Part shown: in pieces, positions 11,846 through 24,002 of the stretch
Numbering within the stretch: position 1 is the stretch's first letter
Layout of the letters: each line of letters begins with the position of its first letter
DNA from: Cryptomeria japonica
Lineage: Eukaryota; Streptophyta; Pinopsida; Cupressales; Cupressaceae
DNA: 64,000 nt
NCBI RefSeq assembly: GCF_030272615.1
Contig: NC_081408.1
Coordinates: 200,534,341 to 200,598,340 of the forward strand
Direction: 5' to 3'
Notes under the pieces: generated by a model
The model's database searches: none
Told to the model about the DNA's origin: nothing
The model's input: only the letters and a program-made list of their open reading frames with translations
Program-made: the position numbers and the translations under genes

Positions 11846-14830
11846 ATGGTCGAATCATCTAGCCAAGGGAAGAGGAAATTCTCAAAAGAAATTTCTTCAC
11901 CACTTGCAAGATCAAATGACACTTAGAAGAGGGTCAAACCTAGTGCTAGACTAAATGAGTTTCTTATTGATTACACAATTGTATGAAAGAATCCCATAAT
12001 TGAGCCTTAGGGTTTTAGTCTCTGGTGGAATTGTTACAACAAAAAGGAGTGGGTTCTAGTTTTCAATATTTGGAGCCTAAATGTGGGAAGATTGGTGGTT
12101 CCAACTATATTTATGAATATTGATTTAGTCACTACAATTTCTCAAAATTATAGGCTAGATGTGAGGGGATTGTGGTCAAGGAAGGAGGGAGATTGAATAT
12201 CATAACCAAGGAAGTAATTTAAGAGGTCTTTATGCCAAATGAGAACATAGACTATCCTATGAATGATCAGGAGCTAGTAAAGGAATACAAGACACATGAA
12301 GGGCTATATAGAAGCATAATTCTAGCCTTTAGGCCCACACACTTGTTAAGGGATGAAAGAGCCCTGAATCCAAGGGACCAAGAACCATAAAATGTTGACA
12401 TGTTTGCTAGATATTTCAAGGACACATATCATGCCTTATGTCAAGTCAGTGGAGTTGATTCTAAATGCTTTATCCCCAATTGGATGATGGTCCTATGTAT
12501 TGACATAGAGAGAAGGGACCTTAATAGGCCTTTTGATTATGAAATTTTGTTAGCAGAAAGATTACATAATGCACTATGTGATTTAAAGAAAGGACCCTCT
12601 TTGAAGTTTAGGTATTATTCAATTCTTATGTACATTCTATTATATAAGCATCTTAATGTTTGGTATCTAGACTTGAAAGTAGTGCCATTAGTTAAGGGTG
12701 AGGCTATCTCTATCTAGGAATGGACATATATATGGGATATACATTCAAAGAAATATAATTACCTTGTATTTGAGAATCACTTTGTTAGAAAGCTAATGAG
12801 TATCCTCCAAGCTAGGGTACCATGGTGTTAGAGTAAAGAGGCAAACTAATTCTTGAGACCTAAAGACCTTTTGTCGAAGTTGGGGATTGATCACAATTGG
12901 GGATCATAGTTCTATTTCAAGGACCATATTATTATTATTATTATCGGTAGCCTTTTGATCCCAAGGCTTCTCCCTATAATAGTTCTTAAGAAGATTGATT
13001 TATTGCAGATAATTCATCAATTCTCGAAGGTAGAGAAATCTCTTGTTGGGGGAGTCCATAAAAGAGGATCACTCCTTCCTTCTTAGGTGAAGTTAGGAAT
13101 GTATCATTTTACTTGTAGGAGAGCCTATGATATTATGGAAGACATGTTAAATAAGTATAATCTTCCTTGGGCCAAGTATAGGCTTTATGATTTAAAATGG
13201 TTTGTGCAAAGTCTAGGAAAGGCCATACCCCTGAAACATGAATCAAATGATGAGGAATATCTCATAAAATATGCCTCAAATTATAATGAGGTTCTTAAGA
13301 AATAAGAGATATGGTACAAGATACAATACTTAGAGAACTTGAAGATAAGGGATGATGGCTCTTATACCCCTTAATGGGATAAAATTTTGATACCTGAGGT
13401 GAAGATGAAAGAAATATTCAATTCTTACATTGATGTTGTCTAGATGTCGTTACCTCATCAAAGACCTAGAGTGGTGAAAATTGATGTGCCATAAGTTAAA
13501 GAAGAAGAGATTGACTCACCTCAGTCTATTGGTTCTCCCATTAGACAAACTTCTCCACCACACAACCCTCCACCAAAACTTCCACTTGGATTTGAGGGAT
13601 CACCATTTGTTCCCCCTTTTACTGAGACATCACAAACCCTTTCTCAAGATATTCTCCCACCACCAATACTACTTGTTGCAACATCTTTGATGTATCCAAT
13701 GATCGCCTGATTCTCCTCAAGTGGGCAACCTCTCCTTGTTCCAAAAAGTCCCTCAGTAGTGGCATGCTTGCATACCTTCTCCCCTAGAAAGGACATAACC
13801 TTTCAATCATATGAAGGATTTGACTTTCAAGGTTAACCACCTCTACCCCTGCATAGATTTGATACTAGGCTTGGTGTGATAATTGAGGATTCTTCCCAAG
13901 AGTTATCTCTTGATGCTTTCAAGTTTGGAGTAGATATCACTGAGGATGTAAGGCTTAGTGGTTGTGAAAAATTATTAAGTGACAGAAATTTCATCCACAC
14001 AAGGGAGTTTCAACAATTTGTGATTAGGAACATTGTGGAAGAAATGAAAAGAAAAAAGAGGATACAAATTCACTACCTTGAAGAAGGGGAAAGATTGAGA
14101 ATGAAAGAGGAACTCCTAAAGAATTCAAAGGAGTAATTAGCTAATATGATCCTTGATATGGGGAGACAGGCAGTAAAGAATAGTGGTATACTTCTTTTGG
14201 AAGGATGGGATATTTCTTCTACCATTGTATTTGATAAATTGAGGCAAAGGGATGATATTGATTTACAAGGCATGAATCCACAACAAACACAAAAAAATAT
14301 TTTTGGCACAATCTTTGTTGATCATTTGGATTTGTAAGAGATATAGTGTTTACATCACGTGACATGAAGGCCAGCAATGATCCAAGAATTAGATAGACTT
14401 TATGGAAGTTTATCCATCAAGAGGGTGGCTGACACATCTACCATTGAGGCTACTAATATGTTTGTGAATGCAGCTAAGTTTTCTTAAAGAGTGGAATTGA
14501 AGATAAACAAGGAGCTCAAAATTTTGAGGGATAGAGTAAATAAACTAGAGGGCCAGCTACACCCATGACCTACTTATTAAACTCCATCCTTATAATAGTA
14601 TCCTTTTAAGGAGGGCATAGAATCGAGAAATGATCTAGCTTGGGATAGTATTGAGACCTCAAGTATGAAAAGTGAATTGGACCAATTGAGATTTGATGCA
14701 CCAAGAATGGAAAAGAAGGTCATCACTGAGATGATATAAGATCTATTAGAGTCTAAATTTGATGCTATAATAGACCATGCTAGCATTGGTTGGGATGAGC
14801 ATAAGGAATTGGGGTTTCATCGATATAGAG
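11846..14830 (+). pseudogene. unrecognised ~950-codon coding relic
   Basis: A likely start (MVESSSQGKRKF) opens one frame at 11846. After a shift near 12160, a second frame stays coherent to about 14730, interrupted only by stops such as 12715-12717 (TAG), 13303-13305 (TAA) and 14134-14136 (TAA). Visible pieces include NIITKEVI (about 12197-12220), FARYFKDTYHALCQVSG (12403-12453), FIPNWMMVLCIDIERRDLNRPF, a hydrophobic YYSILMYILLYKH (about 12610-12650), CRRAYDIMEDMLNKYNLPWAKYRLYDLK (two segments, 13110-13197), a proline-rich stretch (about 13540-13680) and a charged, probably coiled-coil C-terminus (13876-14550). I do not recognise the family. ITKEVIQ-like text resembles a segment in the 62.8-64 kb frame, which hints at a repeat-borne ORF rather than a host gene. 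Confidence 0.55.
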
Positions 14831-15103
14831 GTTTCTTTCTTGTTATTTGTCATCCTTAAGGAAGATGGTTACTACACTTGAGGTCATCTTTGTTAGGCCT
14901 CTATGTTTATATCTACATGAATTCATTGTTGATATGAGGTGAAAGCCGAGTGTTCTGAATCAAATTTTCATCACTCATCAAATGTATACTCAAATAATAA
15001 ATTCAAAGCTGTCAAGATTCCAGTGTTTGGTGACTTTCCATATGCCTATCCTATTTGATAGAGAAAGGAGATATCAAAAAGGTAAAAATATCTCAAGGCT
15101 AAA
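14831..15103. other. non-coding flank before the gypsy LTR
   Basis: No conserved frame or repeat recognised. The last five bases, CTAAA (15099-15103), are the candidate target-site duplication of gypsy element 1. The matching copy cannot be checked because the element's other end is lost. Confidence 0.4.
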
Positions 15104-15579
15104 TGTCATGCCCAAAATTTAGGGCAAAAACGGAACAATTTTTTTTTTAAAAACATACTAATTTAATTAACAAGTTCACTCTCACGACAAGCGTTAATGA
15201 AATTTCCATTATTAAATTCGAGCTAATTCTGAAACGAACTAAGCATCGATAAAATTGTTTAATTTTAATTGCGGAAAAACTAACTGGTATAATTCTATCT
15301 CCAAGAGATACCTAGTCATTAGGTTTATTAAATTAATCAAGCTAAAGGAAATAGGTGGGGAAATTTAATTTAACCTCCAATATGTCTATGTAGCCTAATC
15401 AACCATTTATAAATTTCTCTTTATTATTTATTCCAAATAAAAATCAGGGTTATATAAATATATATATATATTTGTATATACATATATATATATATATATT
15501 TATAATTTAAATACTTACCCCAAATTATGATCAAAATTCATATATATACATATATATATACCCATATAAATATATATGG

Positions 15580-15583
<4 letters not shown>

Positions 15584-15631
<48 letters not shown>
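15584..15631. repeat. (TA)n microsatellite in LTR A
   Basis: About 24 uninterrupted TA dinucleotides. The same spot in the other LTRs has shorter or differently arranged TA runs. Confidence 0.9.
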
Positions 15632-15634
<3 letters not shown>

Positions 15635-15710
15635 ACATATATGTTAAATATTTTAATTCTAATTCAAAAACCATTTTAACCTCCTAAATTTAATCCATTT
15701 TCCCCCCCCA

Positions 15711-15726
15711 AACCCTAATTAGGGTT
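15711..15726. promoter_or_regulatory. palindromic telobox pair in LTR A
   Basis: AACCCTAATTAGGGTT is a perfect 16-bp palindrome made of two opposed AACCCTA telobox-like motifs. Similar forms occur in the other LTRs. Teloboxes are known plant promoter elements; a role here is inference. Confidence 0.45.
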
Positions 15727-15787
15727 CTAATTTCTCACATATCTATTATCTAAACTAAATAACATATTTATTTTTAAAACCAAATTG

Positions 15788-15810
15788 CCCTAGCCCCATC
15801 CGGGCTAGGG
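15788..15810. other. 9-bp stem hairpin in the LTR
   Basis: CCCTAGCCC, a five-base loop (CATCC), then GGGCTAGGG: a perfect 9-bp stem. It recurs in the corresponding place in the other LTRs, with point changes in LTR B. It could fold in element RNA near the LTR's 3' part. Confidence 0.6.
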
Positions 15811-15928
15811 TTTAATCCATATATTTTTTTTTTACAGGGAATTAACTTGCTGGGCCGAAACCCTTGGCGGCCATGAAATATTTTTTTGTGCAGGTCATGG
15901 GAGATTGAAGGCGGGAGAGAGTCATGCG

Positions 15929-16094
15929 CCACTATGTGAGCGCACAGTGGGCGCCGCTAGCGGCTCCCCACTGTGTGGCCACACAGTGGCGGCCGTGGCC
16001 GTCCACCGTGTGCCCACACAGTGGGAGCCGAAAGCGGCTCCTCTGTGTGTGCACACAGTGGGTGTCGTGCGGCCCTCCACTGTGCACACAATGG
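15929..16094. repeat. GC-rich dyad block of LTR A (five dyads)
   Basis: Five copies of a 22-bp dyad with arms near CCACTGTGTG and CACACAGTGG around two central bases, separated by GC-rich spacers that are themselves mostly palindromic (for example GCCGCTAGCGGC). Compared with LTRs B, D and E, the second dyad is missing. The block stands out sharply from the AT-rich LTR. Confidence 0.85.
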
Positions 16095-16303
16095 AGTCTA
16101 CAAGGACCCTAACACATTCTCCCCCCTTTTTTTTTTAATTTTTTTTTTTTTAAATATCTAATATATATATATATATATCCACAGTTAAAAATGGTGAAAA
16201 TATTTCAATATGAATATATATATTTTAAAAAAAAAAAGAGATTTACATGCGAATTTTTTTTTTAAACTATTATAATAAAGGGAGAAACATTAAGTTTAAT
16301 TAG

Positions 16304-16365
<62 letters not shown>

Positions 16366-18025
16366 AGCCTTTTAAATCAATGATAACTAAAAAAAACAAT
16401 TTAGAATACTTTTTAAAAAGATACAATATACTTTTCTGGAATAAAAAGAATTTCATTGATTTTTTTTAATTTTTTTTTTCTAAAAAAATATTTACATAAA
16501 ACATCTTTTTCCATTAAATTACTTAAAATCTTTTAGCATAAATAAACTTCTATTTTGCCACAAGTAAAAATACAGATAAAATTTAATTGAAATCTATTCC
16601 TTTATTTCTTTCTAAAACACAAGAAGCTTTTGCATGCAACACAAAATAACTTTAAATTTTACCATCAACCGGAAGTAGAAATAAACAAGTTTTTTTTTTT
16701 TTTTTTTTAAAACAACTCTAAGATATTCTACCAATTTATAGGATGTTTCTCTGAATAATCACAACAATAAAACTTCAAATCTACTTTCACAAATTACAAC
16801 TTGCTTCTCTTTACTATGAATGAGGCATATTTCTATAACAACTTTAAACAAACATCTGCAACTGAATATAAGTATCTTCCATAATAATCTTCAGTGTCTT
16901 TTCATGGTTCCTATTCTCTTTCCTCTAATTTTCCTGCATAATAGAAAACACAAATATGACCACAGAGTGCTCACCTCCCAGCCTAGGCTAACTAGTAGCC
17001 AACCCCGAGCTCGGAGAACCAATTCCTAGACGGGCAACAAATAGGCAAACACATAGAAAGCATTGCATACAGATTCTTTTCAGACACATTCCCAACTTGG
17101 CTTTCATAGCACCACAGTCTAATGATGAACATTTTCAAAGGGTGGTAGTGGACCAATACCCTGAGGAGAACTGCAAGTATGAAATAAACAAGAAGCCACC
17201 TCATGGCACAATAAAAATATCAAGAATCTCAACCCCTTATTCCTTATGCCCCCCAAAGGCATTCTAGCCTTATATCCCTCCTTATGACCCCCATTGCACA
17301 AACAGGCCATGCAGCAAGGGTCACACAAAGATCCCTTGTGATCGCTCTCAAAAGAGAGTCTCTCACTCGAGGGTTGTCACTGCTACCATCCTCAAGATCC
17401 TCTTCTCTCCCAAGACTAAGAGATCTTGAGAAAACTCCCAAAACACAACATTTTTATAAAGCAAAAATACCAAGAGTTTTTCAAACATAAACTTTCAAGA
17501 ACACAGATTTCTTATACAAACAACTTCCATACATAAACAAGTAGAAGACATTACAAATAATAATTGAAACCAACCTTAATCTGCCTAAAGGTTATTATGA
17601 TATCTAATGAAGAGCTGCCTAATCCACAAATCTTTTTCCTTCTACCCTTATTCAATTTCTCTATTCCATAACATTATTTTGTTTCCAAATTTTCTTCTAT
17701 CTCCAAAAATGGAGAGTGGGTGATTAGCCTCCTATTCCCAAAAATCTTCCTTAAGAAGCTCACTCTCTGAGTTCTCACAGGATTCTAAAAAAAAATAAAA
17801 AGAAGAAAGAAAGCAAAATGCAAAAAGACTCTCCATCCAAAAGGAAAAATCTTGATTTGATTTAACTTCAATTTTCAATTTTCGCTCAACTCAAAAAAAC
17901 CAATTTTTAAAGCGTTAAAAAGATCATTATAAAGTAGAAACTTGCCTAAAATTACCCCTAACCCCTAGGTATACCTTATGGGCTTTAGGAAACCCTATTA
18001 AACTACCCCTGGGTGTTCATTTAAC
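16064..18025 (-). repeat. LTR A tandem unit 1 (1962 bp)
   Basis: First copy of the amplified LTR segment, continuous with the dyad block on its left. Its sixth dyad is the most diverged of the array (CCACTGTGCACACAATGG). It contains the long AT microsatellite at 16306-16361. Confidence 0.85.
16306..16361. repeat. (AT)n microsatellite, about 28 repeats
   Basis: Pure AT dinucleotide run in tandem unit 1. The equivalent runs in units 2-4 and the other LTRs differ in length (18312-18353 in unit 2, much shorter in unit 3), as expected for a slippage-prone microsatellite. Confidence 0.9.
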
Positions 18026-18309
18026 GCCGCGCGGCCCTCCACTGTGCGTACACACAGTGGAGTCCGCGAGGACCCTAACACATTCTCCCCCCTTTTTTTT
18101 TTAATTTTTTTTTTTTAAATATATATATATATAAAAATATAAATCTATATATATATATATATTTATATTTATATAAATTTATATCCATAGTTCAAAATGG
18201 TGAAAATATTTCAATATGAATATATATATATTTTTTTAGAAAAGAGATTTACATGCGAATTTTTTTTTAAAACTATTATAATAAAGGGAGAAACATTAAG
18301 TTTAATCAG

Positions 18310-18359
<50 letters not shown>

Positions 18360-20017
18360 AGCCTTTTAAATCAATGATAACTAAAAATAACAATTTAGAA
18401 TACTTTTAAAAAAGATACAATATACTTTTCTGGAATAAAAAGAATTTCATTGATTTTTTTTTTTTTTTTTTCTAATAAAATATTTACATAAAACATCTTT
18501 TTCCATTAAATTACTTAAAATATTTTAGCATAAATAAACTTCTATTTTGCAACAAGTAAAAATACAGATAAAATTTAATTGAAATCTATTCCTTTATTTC
18601 TTTCCAAAACACAAGAAGCTTTTGCATGCAACACAATATAACTTTAAATTTTACCATCAACCGGAAGTAGAAATAAACAAGTTTTTTTTTTATTTTTTTT
18701 AAAACAACTCTAAGATATTCTACCAATTTACAGGATGTTTCTCTGAATAGTCACAACAGTAAAACTTCAAGTCTACTTTCACAAATTACAACTTGCTTCT
18801 CTTTACTATGAATGAGGCATATTTCTATAACAACTTTAAACAAACATATGCAACTGAATTTAAGTATCTTCCATAATAATCTTCAGTGTCTTTTCATGGT
18901 TCCTATTCTCTTTCCTCTGATTTTCTTGCATAACAGAAAACACAAATATGACCACGGAGTGCTCACCTCCCAGCCTAGGCTAACTGGTAGCCACCCCCGA
19001 GCTTGGAGAACCAATTCCTAGATGGGTAACAAATAGGCAAACACATAGAAAGCATTGCATACAGATTCTTTTCAAACACATTCCCAACTTGACTTTCACA
19101 GCACCACACTCTAGTGATGAACAGTTTCAAAGGGTGGTAGTGGACCATCACCCTGAGGAGAACTGCAAGTATGAAATAAACAAGAAGCCACCTCATGGCA
19201 CAATAAAAATATCAAGAATCTCAACCCCTTATTCCTTATGCCCCCCAAAAGCATTCTAGCCTTATATCCCTCCTTATGACCCCCATTGCACAAACAGGCC
19301 ATGCAGCAAGGGTCACACAAAGATCCCTTGTGATCGCTCTCAAAAGAGAGTCTCTCACTCGAGGGCTGTCACTGCTACCACCCTCAAGATCCTCTTCTCT
19401 CCCAAGAGTAAGAGATCTTGAGAAAACTCCCAAAACACAACATTTTCATAAAGCAAAAATACCAAGAGTTTTTCAAACATAAACTTTCAAGAACACAGAT
19501 TTCTTATACAAACAACTTCCATACATAAACAAGAAGAAGACATTACAAATAATAATTGAAACCAACCTTAATCTGCCCAAAGGTTATTATGATATCTGAT
19601 GAAGAGCTGCCCAATCCACAAATCTTTTTCCTTCTACCCTTATTCAATTTCTCTATTCCATAACATTATTTTCTTTCCAAATTTTCTTCTGTCTCCAAAA
19701 ATGGAGAGTGGGTGATTAGCCTGCTATTCAGAAAAATCTTCCTTAAGAAGCTCACTCTCTGAGTTCTCACAGGATTCTAAAAAAAAACAAAAAGAAGAAA
19801 GAAAGCAAAATGCAAAAAGACTCTCCTTCCAAGAGGAAAAATCTTGATTTGATTTAACTTCAATTTTCAATTTTCGCTCAACTCAAAAAAACCAATTTTT
19901 AAAGCATTAAAAAGATCATTATAAAGTAGAAACTTGCCTAAAATTACCTCTAACCCCTAGGTATACCTTATGGGCTTTAGGAAACCCTATTAAACTACCC
20001 CTGGGTGTTCATTTAAC
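18026..20017 (-). repeat. LTR A tandem unit 2 (1992 bp)
   Basis: Starts with the 10-bp palindrome GCCGCGCGGC joined directly to the end of unit 1 (TTCATTTAAC). It includes a single residual dyad at 18039-18060, then repeats unit 1 nearly base for base. Confidence 0.9.
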
Positions 20018-20148
20018 GTCGCGCGGCCCTCCACTGTGCGTACACACAGTGGAGTCCGCGAGGACCCTAACACATTCTCACCCCTTTTTTTTTTAATTTT
20101 TTTTTTTTCTTAAATATATAAAAATATATATATATATATAAATATAAA

Positions 20149-20194
<46 letters not shown>

Positions 20195-22004
20195 AATTTA
20201 TATCCATAGTTAAAAATGGTGAAAATATTTCAATATGAATATATATATTTTTTTTTAGAAAAGAGATTTACATGCGAATTTTTTTTTTAAACTATTATAA
20301 TAAAGGGAGAAACATTAAGTTTAATCAGAAATATATATATATATATAAAATAAGCCTTTCAAATCAATGATAACTAAAAATAACAATTTAGAATACTTTT
20401 TAAAAAGAGACAATATACTTTTCTGGAATAAAAAGAATTTCATTGATTTTTTTGATTTTTTTTTTCTAATAAAATATTTACATAAAACATCTTTTTCCAT
20501 TAAATTACTTAAAATCTTTTAGCATAAATAAACTTCTATTTTGCGACAAGTAAAAATACAGATAAAATTTAATTGAAATCTATTCTTTTATTTCTTTCCA
20601 AAACACAAGAAGCTTTTGCATGCAACAAAAAATAACTTTAAATTTTACCATCAACCAGAAGTAGAAATAAACAAGCATTTTTTATTTTTTTTTAAAACAA
20701 CTCTAAGATATTCTACCAATTTACAGGATGTTTCTCTGAATAGTCACAACAATAAAACTTCAAGTCTACTTTCACAAATTACAACTTGCTTCTCTTTACT
20801 ATGAATGAGGCATATTTCTATAACAACTTTAAACAAACATCTGCAACTGAATTTAAGTATCTTCCATAATAATCTTCAGTGTCTTTTCATTGTTGCTATT
20901 CTCTTTCCTCTGATTTTCTTGCATAATAGAAAACACAAATATGACCACGGAGTGCTCACCTCCTAGCCTAGGCTAACTGGTAGCTACCCTCGAGCTCGGA
21001 GAACCAATTCGTAGACGGGTAACAAATAGGCAAACATATAGAAAGCATTGCATATAGATTCTTTTCAGATACATTCCCAACTTGGCTTTCACAGCACCAC
21101 ACTCTAGTGATGAACAGTTTCAAAGGGTGGTAGTGGACCAATACCCTGAGGAGAACTGCAAGTATGAAATAAACAAGAAGCCACCTCATGGCACAATAAA
21201 AATATCAAGAATCTCAACCCCTTATTCCTTATGCCCCCCAAAGACATTCTAGCCTTATATCCCTCCTTATGACCCCCATTGCACAAACAGGCCATGCAGC
21301 AAGGGTCACACAAAGATCCCTTGTGATCGCTCTCAAAAGAGAGTCTCTCACTCGAGGGCTGTCACTGCTACCACCCTCAAGATCCTCTTCTCTCCCAAGA
21401 GTAAGAGATTTTGAGAAAACTCCCAAAACACAACATTTTCATAAAGCAAAAATACCAAGAGTTTTTCAAACATAAACTTTCAAGAACACAGATTTCTTAT
21501 ACAAACAACTTCCATACATAAACAAGAAGAAGACATTACAAATAATAATTGAAACCAACCTTAATCTGAGGTTATTATGATATCTGATGGAGAGCTGCCC
21601 AATCCACAAATCTTTTTCCTTCTACCCTTATTCAATTTCTCTATTCCATAACATTATTTTCTTTCCAAATTTTCTTCTGTCTCCAAAAATGGAGAGTGGG
21701 TGATTACCCTGCTATTCCCAAAAATCTTCCTTAAGAAGCTCACTCTCTGACTTCTCACAGGATTCTAAAAAAAACAAAAAGAAGAAAGAAAGCAAAATGC
21801 AAAAAGACTCTCCTTCCAAAAGGAAAAATCTTGATTTGATTTAACTTCAATTTTCAATTTTCGCTCAACTCAAAAAAACCAATTTTTAAAGCGTTAAAAA
21901 GATCATTATAAAGTAGAAACTTGCCTAAAATTACCCCTAACACCTAGGTATACCTTATGGGCTTTAGGAAACCCTATTAAACTACCCCTGGGTGTTCATT
22001 TAAC
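20018..22004 (-). repeat. LTR A tandem unit 3 (1987 bp)
   Basis: Same junction as unit 2 (TTTAAC then GTCGCGCGGC), with a residual dyad at 20031-20052. It differs by scattered substitutions and by loss of a few bases near 21568 (CCTTAATCTGAGG, lacking CCCAA). LTR E has the same small gap near 56062. Confidence 0.9.
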
Positions 22005-22099
22005 GCCGCGCGGCCCTCCACTGTGCGTACACACAGTGGAGTCCGCGAGGACCCTAACACATTCTCCCCCCTTTTTTTTTTAATTTTTTTTTTCTTTAA

Positions 22100-22138
<39 letters not shown>

Positions 22139-22312
22139 TAAATCTATATATATAAATATATATTTATATTTCTATAAATTTATATCCACAGTTAAAAATG
22201 GTGAAAATATTTCAATATGAATATATATTTTTTTTTTTAGAAAAGAGATTTACATGCGAATTTTTTTTTTAAACTATTATAATAAAGGGAGAAACATTAA
22301 GTTTAATCAGAA

Positions 22313-22344
<32 letters not shown>

Positions 22345-24002
22345 AGCCTTTTAAATCAATGATAACTAAAAATAACAATTTAGAATACTTTTTAAAAAGA
22401 TACAATATACTTTTCTGGAATAAAAAGAATTTCATTGATTTTTTTTATTTTTTTTTTCTAATAAAATATTTACATAAAACATCTTTTTCCATTAAATTAC
22501 TTAAAATATTTTAGCATAAATAAACTTCTATTTTGCCACAAGTAAAAATACAGATAAAATTTAATTGAAATCTATTCCTTTATTTCTTTCCAAAACACAA
22601 GAAGCTTTTGCATGCAACACAAAATAACTTTAAATTTTACCATCAACCGGAAGTAGAAATAAACAAGCTTTTTTTTTTTTTTTTTAAAACAACTCTAAGA
22701 TATTCTACCAATTTACAGGATGTTTCTCTGAATAGTCACAACAATAAAACTTCAAGTCTACTTTCACAAATTACAACTTGCTTCTCTTTACTATGAGTGA
22801 GGCATATTTCTATAACAACTTTAAACAAACATCTGCAACTGAATTTAAGTATCTTCCATAATAATCTTCAGTGTCTTTTCATGGTTCCTATTCTCTTTCC
22901 TCTAATTTTCTTGCATAATAGAAAACACAAATATGACCACGAAGTGCTCACCTCCCAGCCTAGGCTAACTGGTAGAAACCCCCAAGCTCGGAGAACCAAT
23001 TCCTAGATGGGTAACAAACAGGCAAACACATAGAAAACATTGCATACAGATTCTTTTCACACACATTCCCAACTTGGCTTTCATAGCACCACACTCTAGT
23101 GATGAACATTTTCAAAGGGTGGTAGTGGACCAATGCCCTGAGGAGAACTGCAAGTATGAAATAAACAAGAAGCCACCTCATGGCACAATAAAAATATCAA
23201 GAATCTCAACCCCTTATTCCTTATGCCCCCCAAAAGCATTCTAGCCTTATATCCCTCCTTATGACCCTCATTGCACAAACGGGCCATGCAGCAAGGGTCA
23301 CACAAAGATCCCTTGTGATCGCTCTCAAAAGAGAGTCTCTCACTCGAGGGCTGTCACTGGTACCACCCTCAAGATCCTCTTCTATCCCAAGAGTAAGAGA
23401 TCTTGAGAAAACTCCCAAAACACAACATTTTCATAAAGCAAAAATACCAAGAGTTTTTCAAATATAAACTTTCAAGAACACAGATTTCTTATACAAACAA
23501 CTTCCATACATAAACAAGAAGAAGACATTACAAATAATAATTGAAACCAACCTTAATCTGCCCAAAGGTTATTATGATATCTGATGAAGAGCTGCCCAAT
23601 CCACAAATCTTTTTCCTTCTACCCTTATTCAATTTCTCTATTCCATAACATTATTTTCTTTCCAAATTTTCTTCTGTCTCCAAAAATGGAGAGTGGGTGA
23701 TTACCCTGCTATTCCCAAAAATCTTCCTTAAGAAGCTCACTCTCTGAGTTCTCACAGGATTCTAAAAAAAAACAAAAAGAAGAAAGAAAGCAAAATGCAA
23801 AAAGACTCTCCTTCCAAAAGGAAAAATCTTGATTTGATTTAACTTCAATTTTCAATTTTAGCTCAACTCAAAAAAACCAATTTTTAAAGCGTTAAAAAGA
23901 TCATTATAAAGTAGAAACTTGCCTAAAATTACCCCTAACCCCTAGGTATACCTTATGGGCTTTAGGAAACCCTATTAAACTACCCCTAGGTGTTCATTTA
24001 AC
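22005..24002 (-). repeat. LTR A tandem unit 4 (1998 bp)
   Basis: Last copy, starting at GCCGCGCGGC with a residual dyad at 22018-22039. At 24002 the sequence passes into the single-copy LTR end (AATTTTAAACCCCTCTG) seen in all sister LTRs. Confidence 0.9.

Noticed and set aside
13481-13690. Separate small ORF rich in leucine and histidine
   Set aside because: It is the shifted reading of the proline-rich part of the larger relic, whose frame continues on both sides.
11236-15103. Intact host gene
   Set aside because: Many in-frame stops and a frameshift, and no splice pattern that would remove them.
15711-15726. Interstitial telomere repeat
   Set aside because: Only two opposed AACCCTA units. 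A telomere remnant would show many direct repeats; a telobox-like motif is the better reading.
15929-16094. CRISPR-like look of the regularly spaced dyads
   Set aside because: The spacers are related palindromes, not diverse sequences, and the block is part of a plant LTR.
17244-17490. Small reading frames of 60-85 codons recurring in every LTR copy and tandem unit (both strands)
   Set aside because: They recur only because the LTR recurs. They overlap on both strands, have no domain and no start context that stands out, and copies vary freely.
16064-24002. Satellite DNA or centromeric array
   Set aside because: Only four units, all inside one LTR with single-copy LTR sequence on both sides, and the same segment exists singly in sister LTRs.
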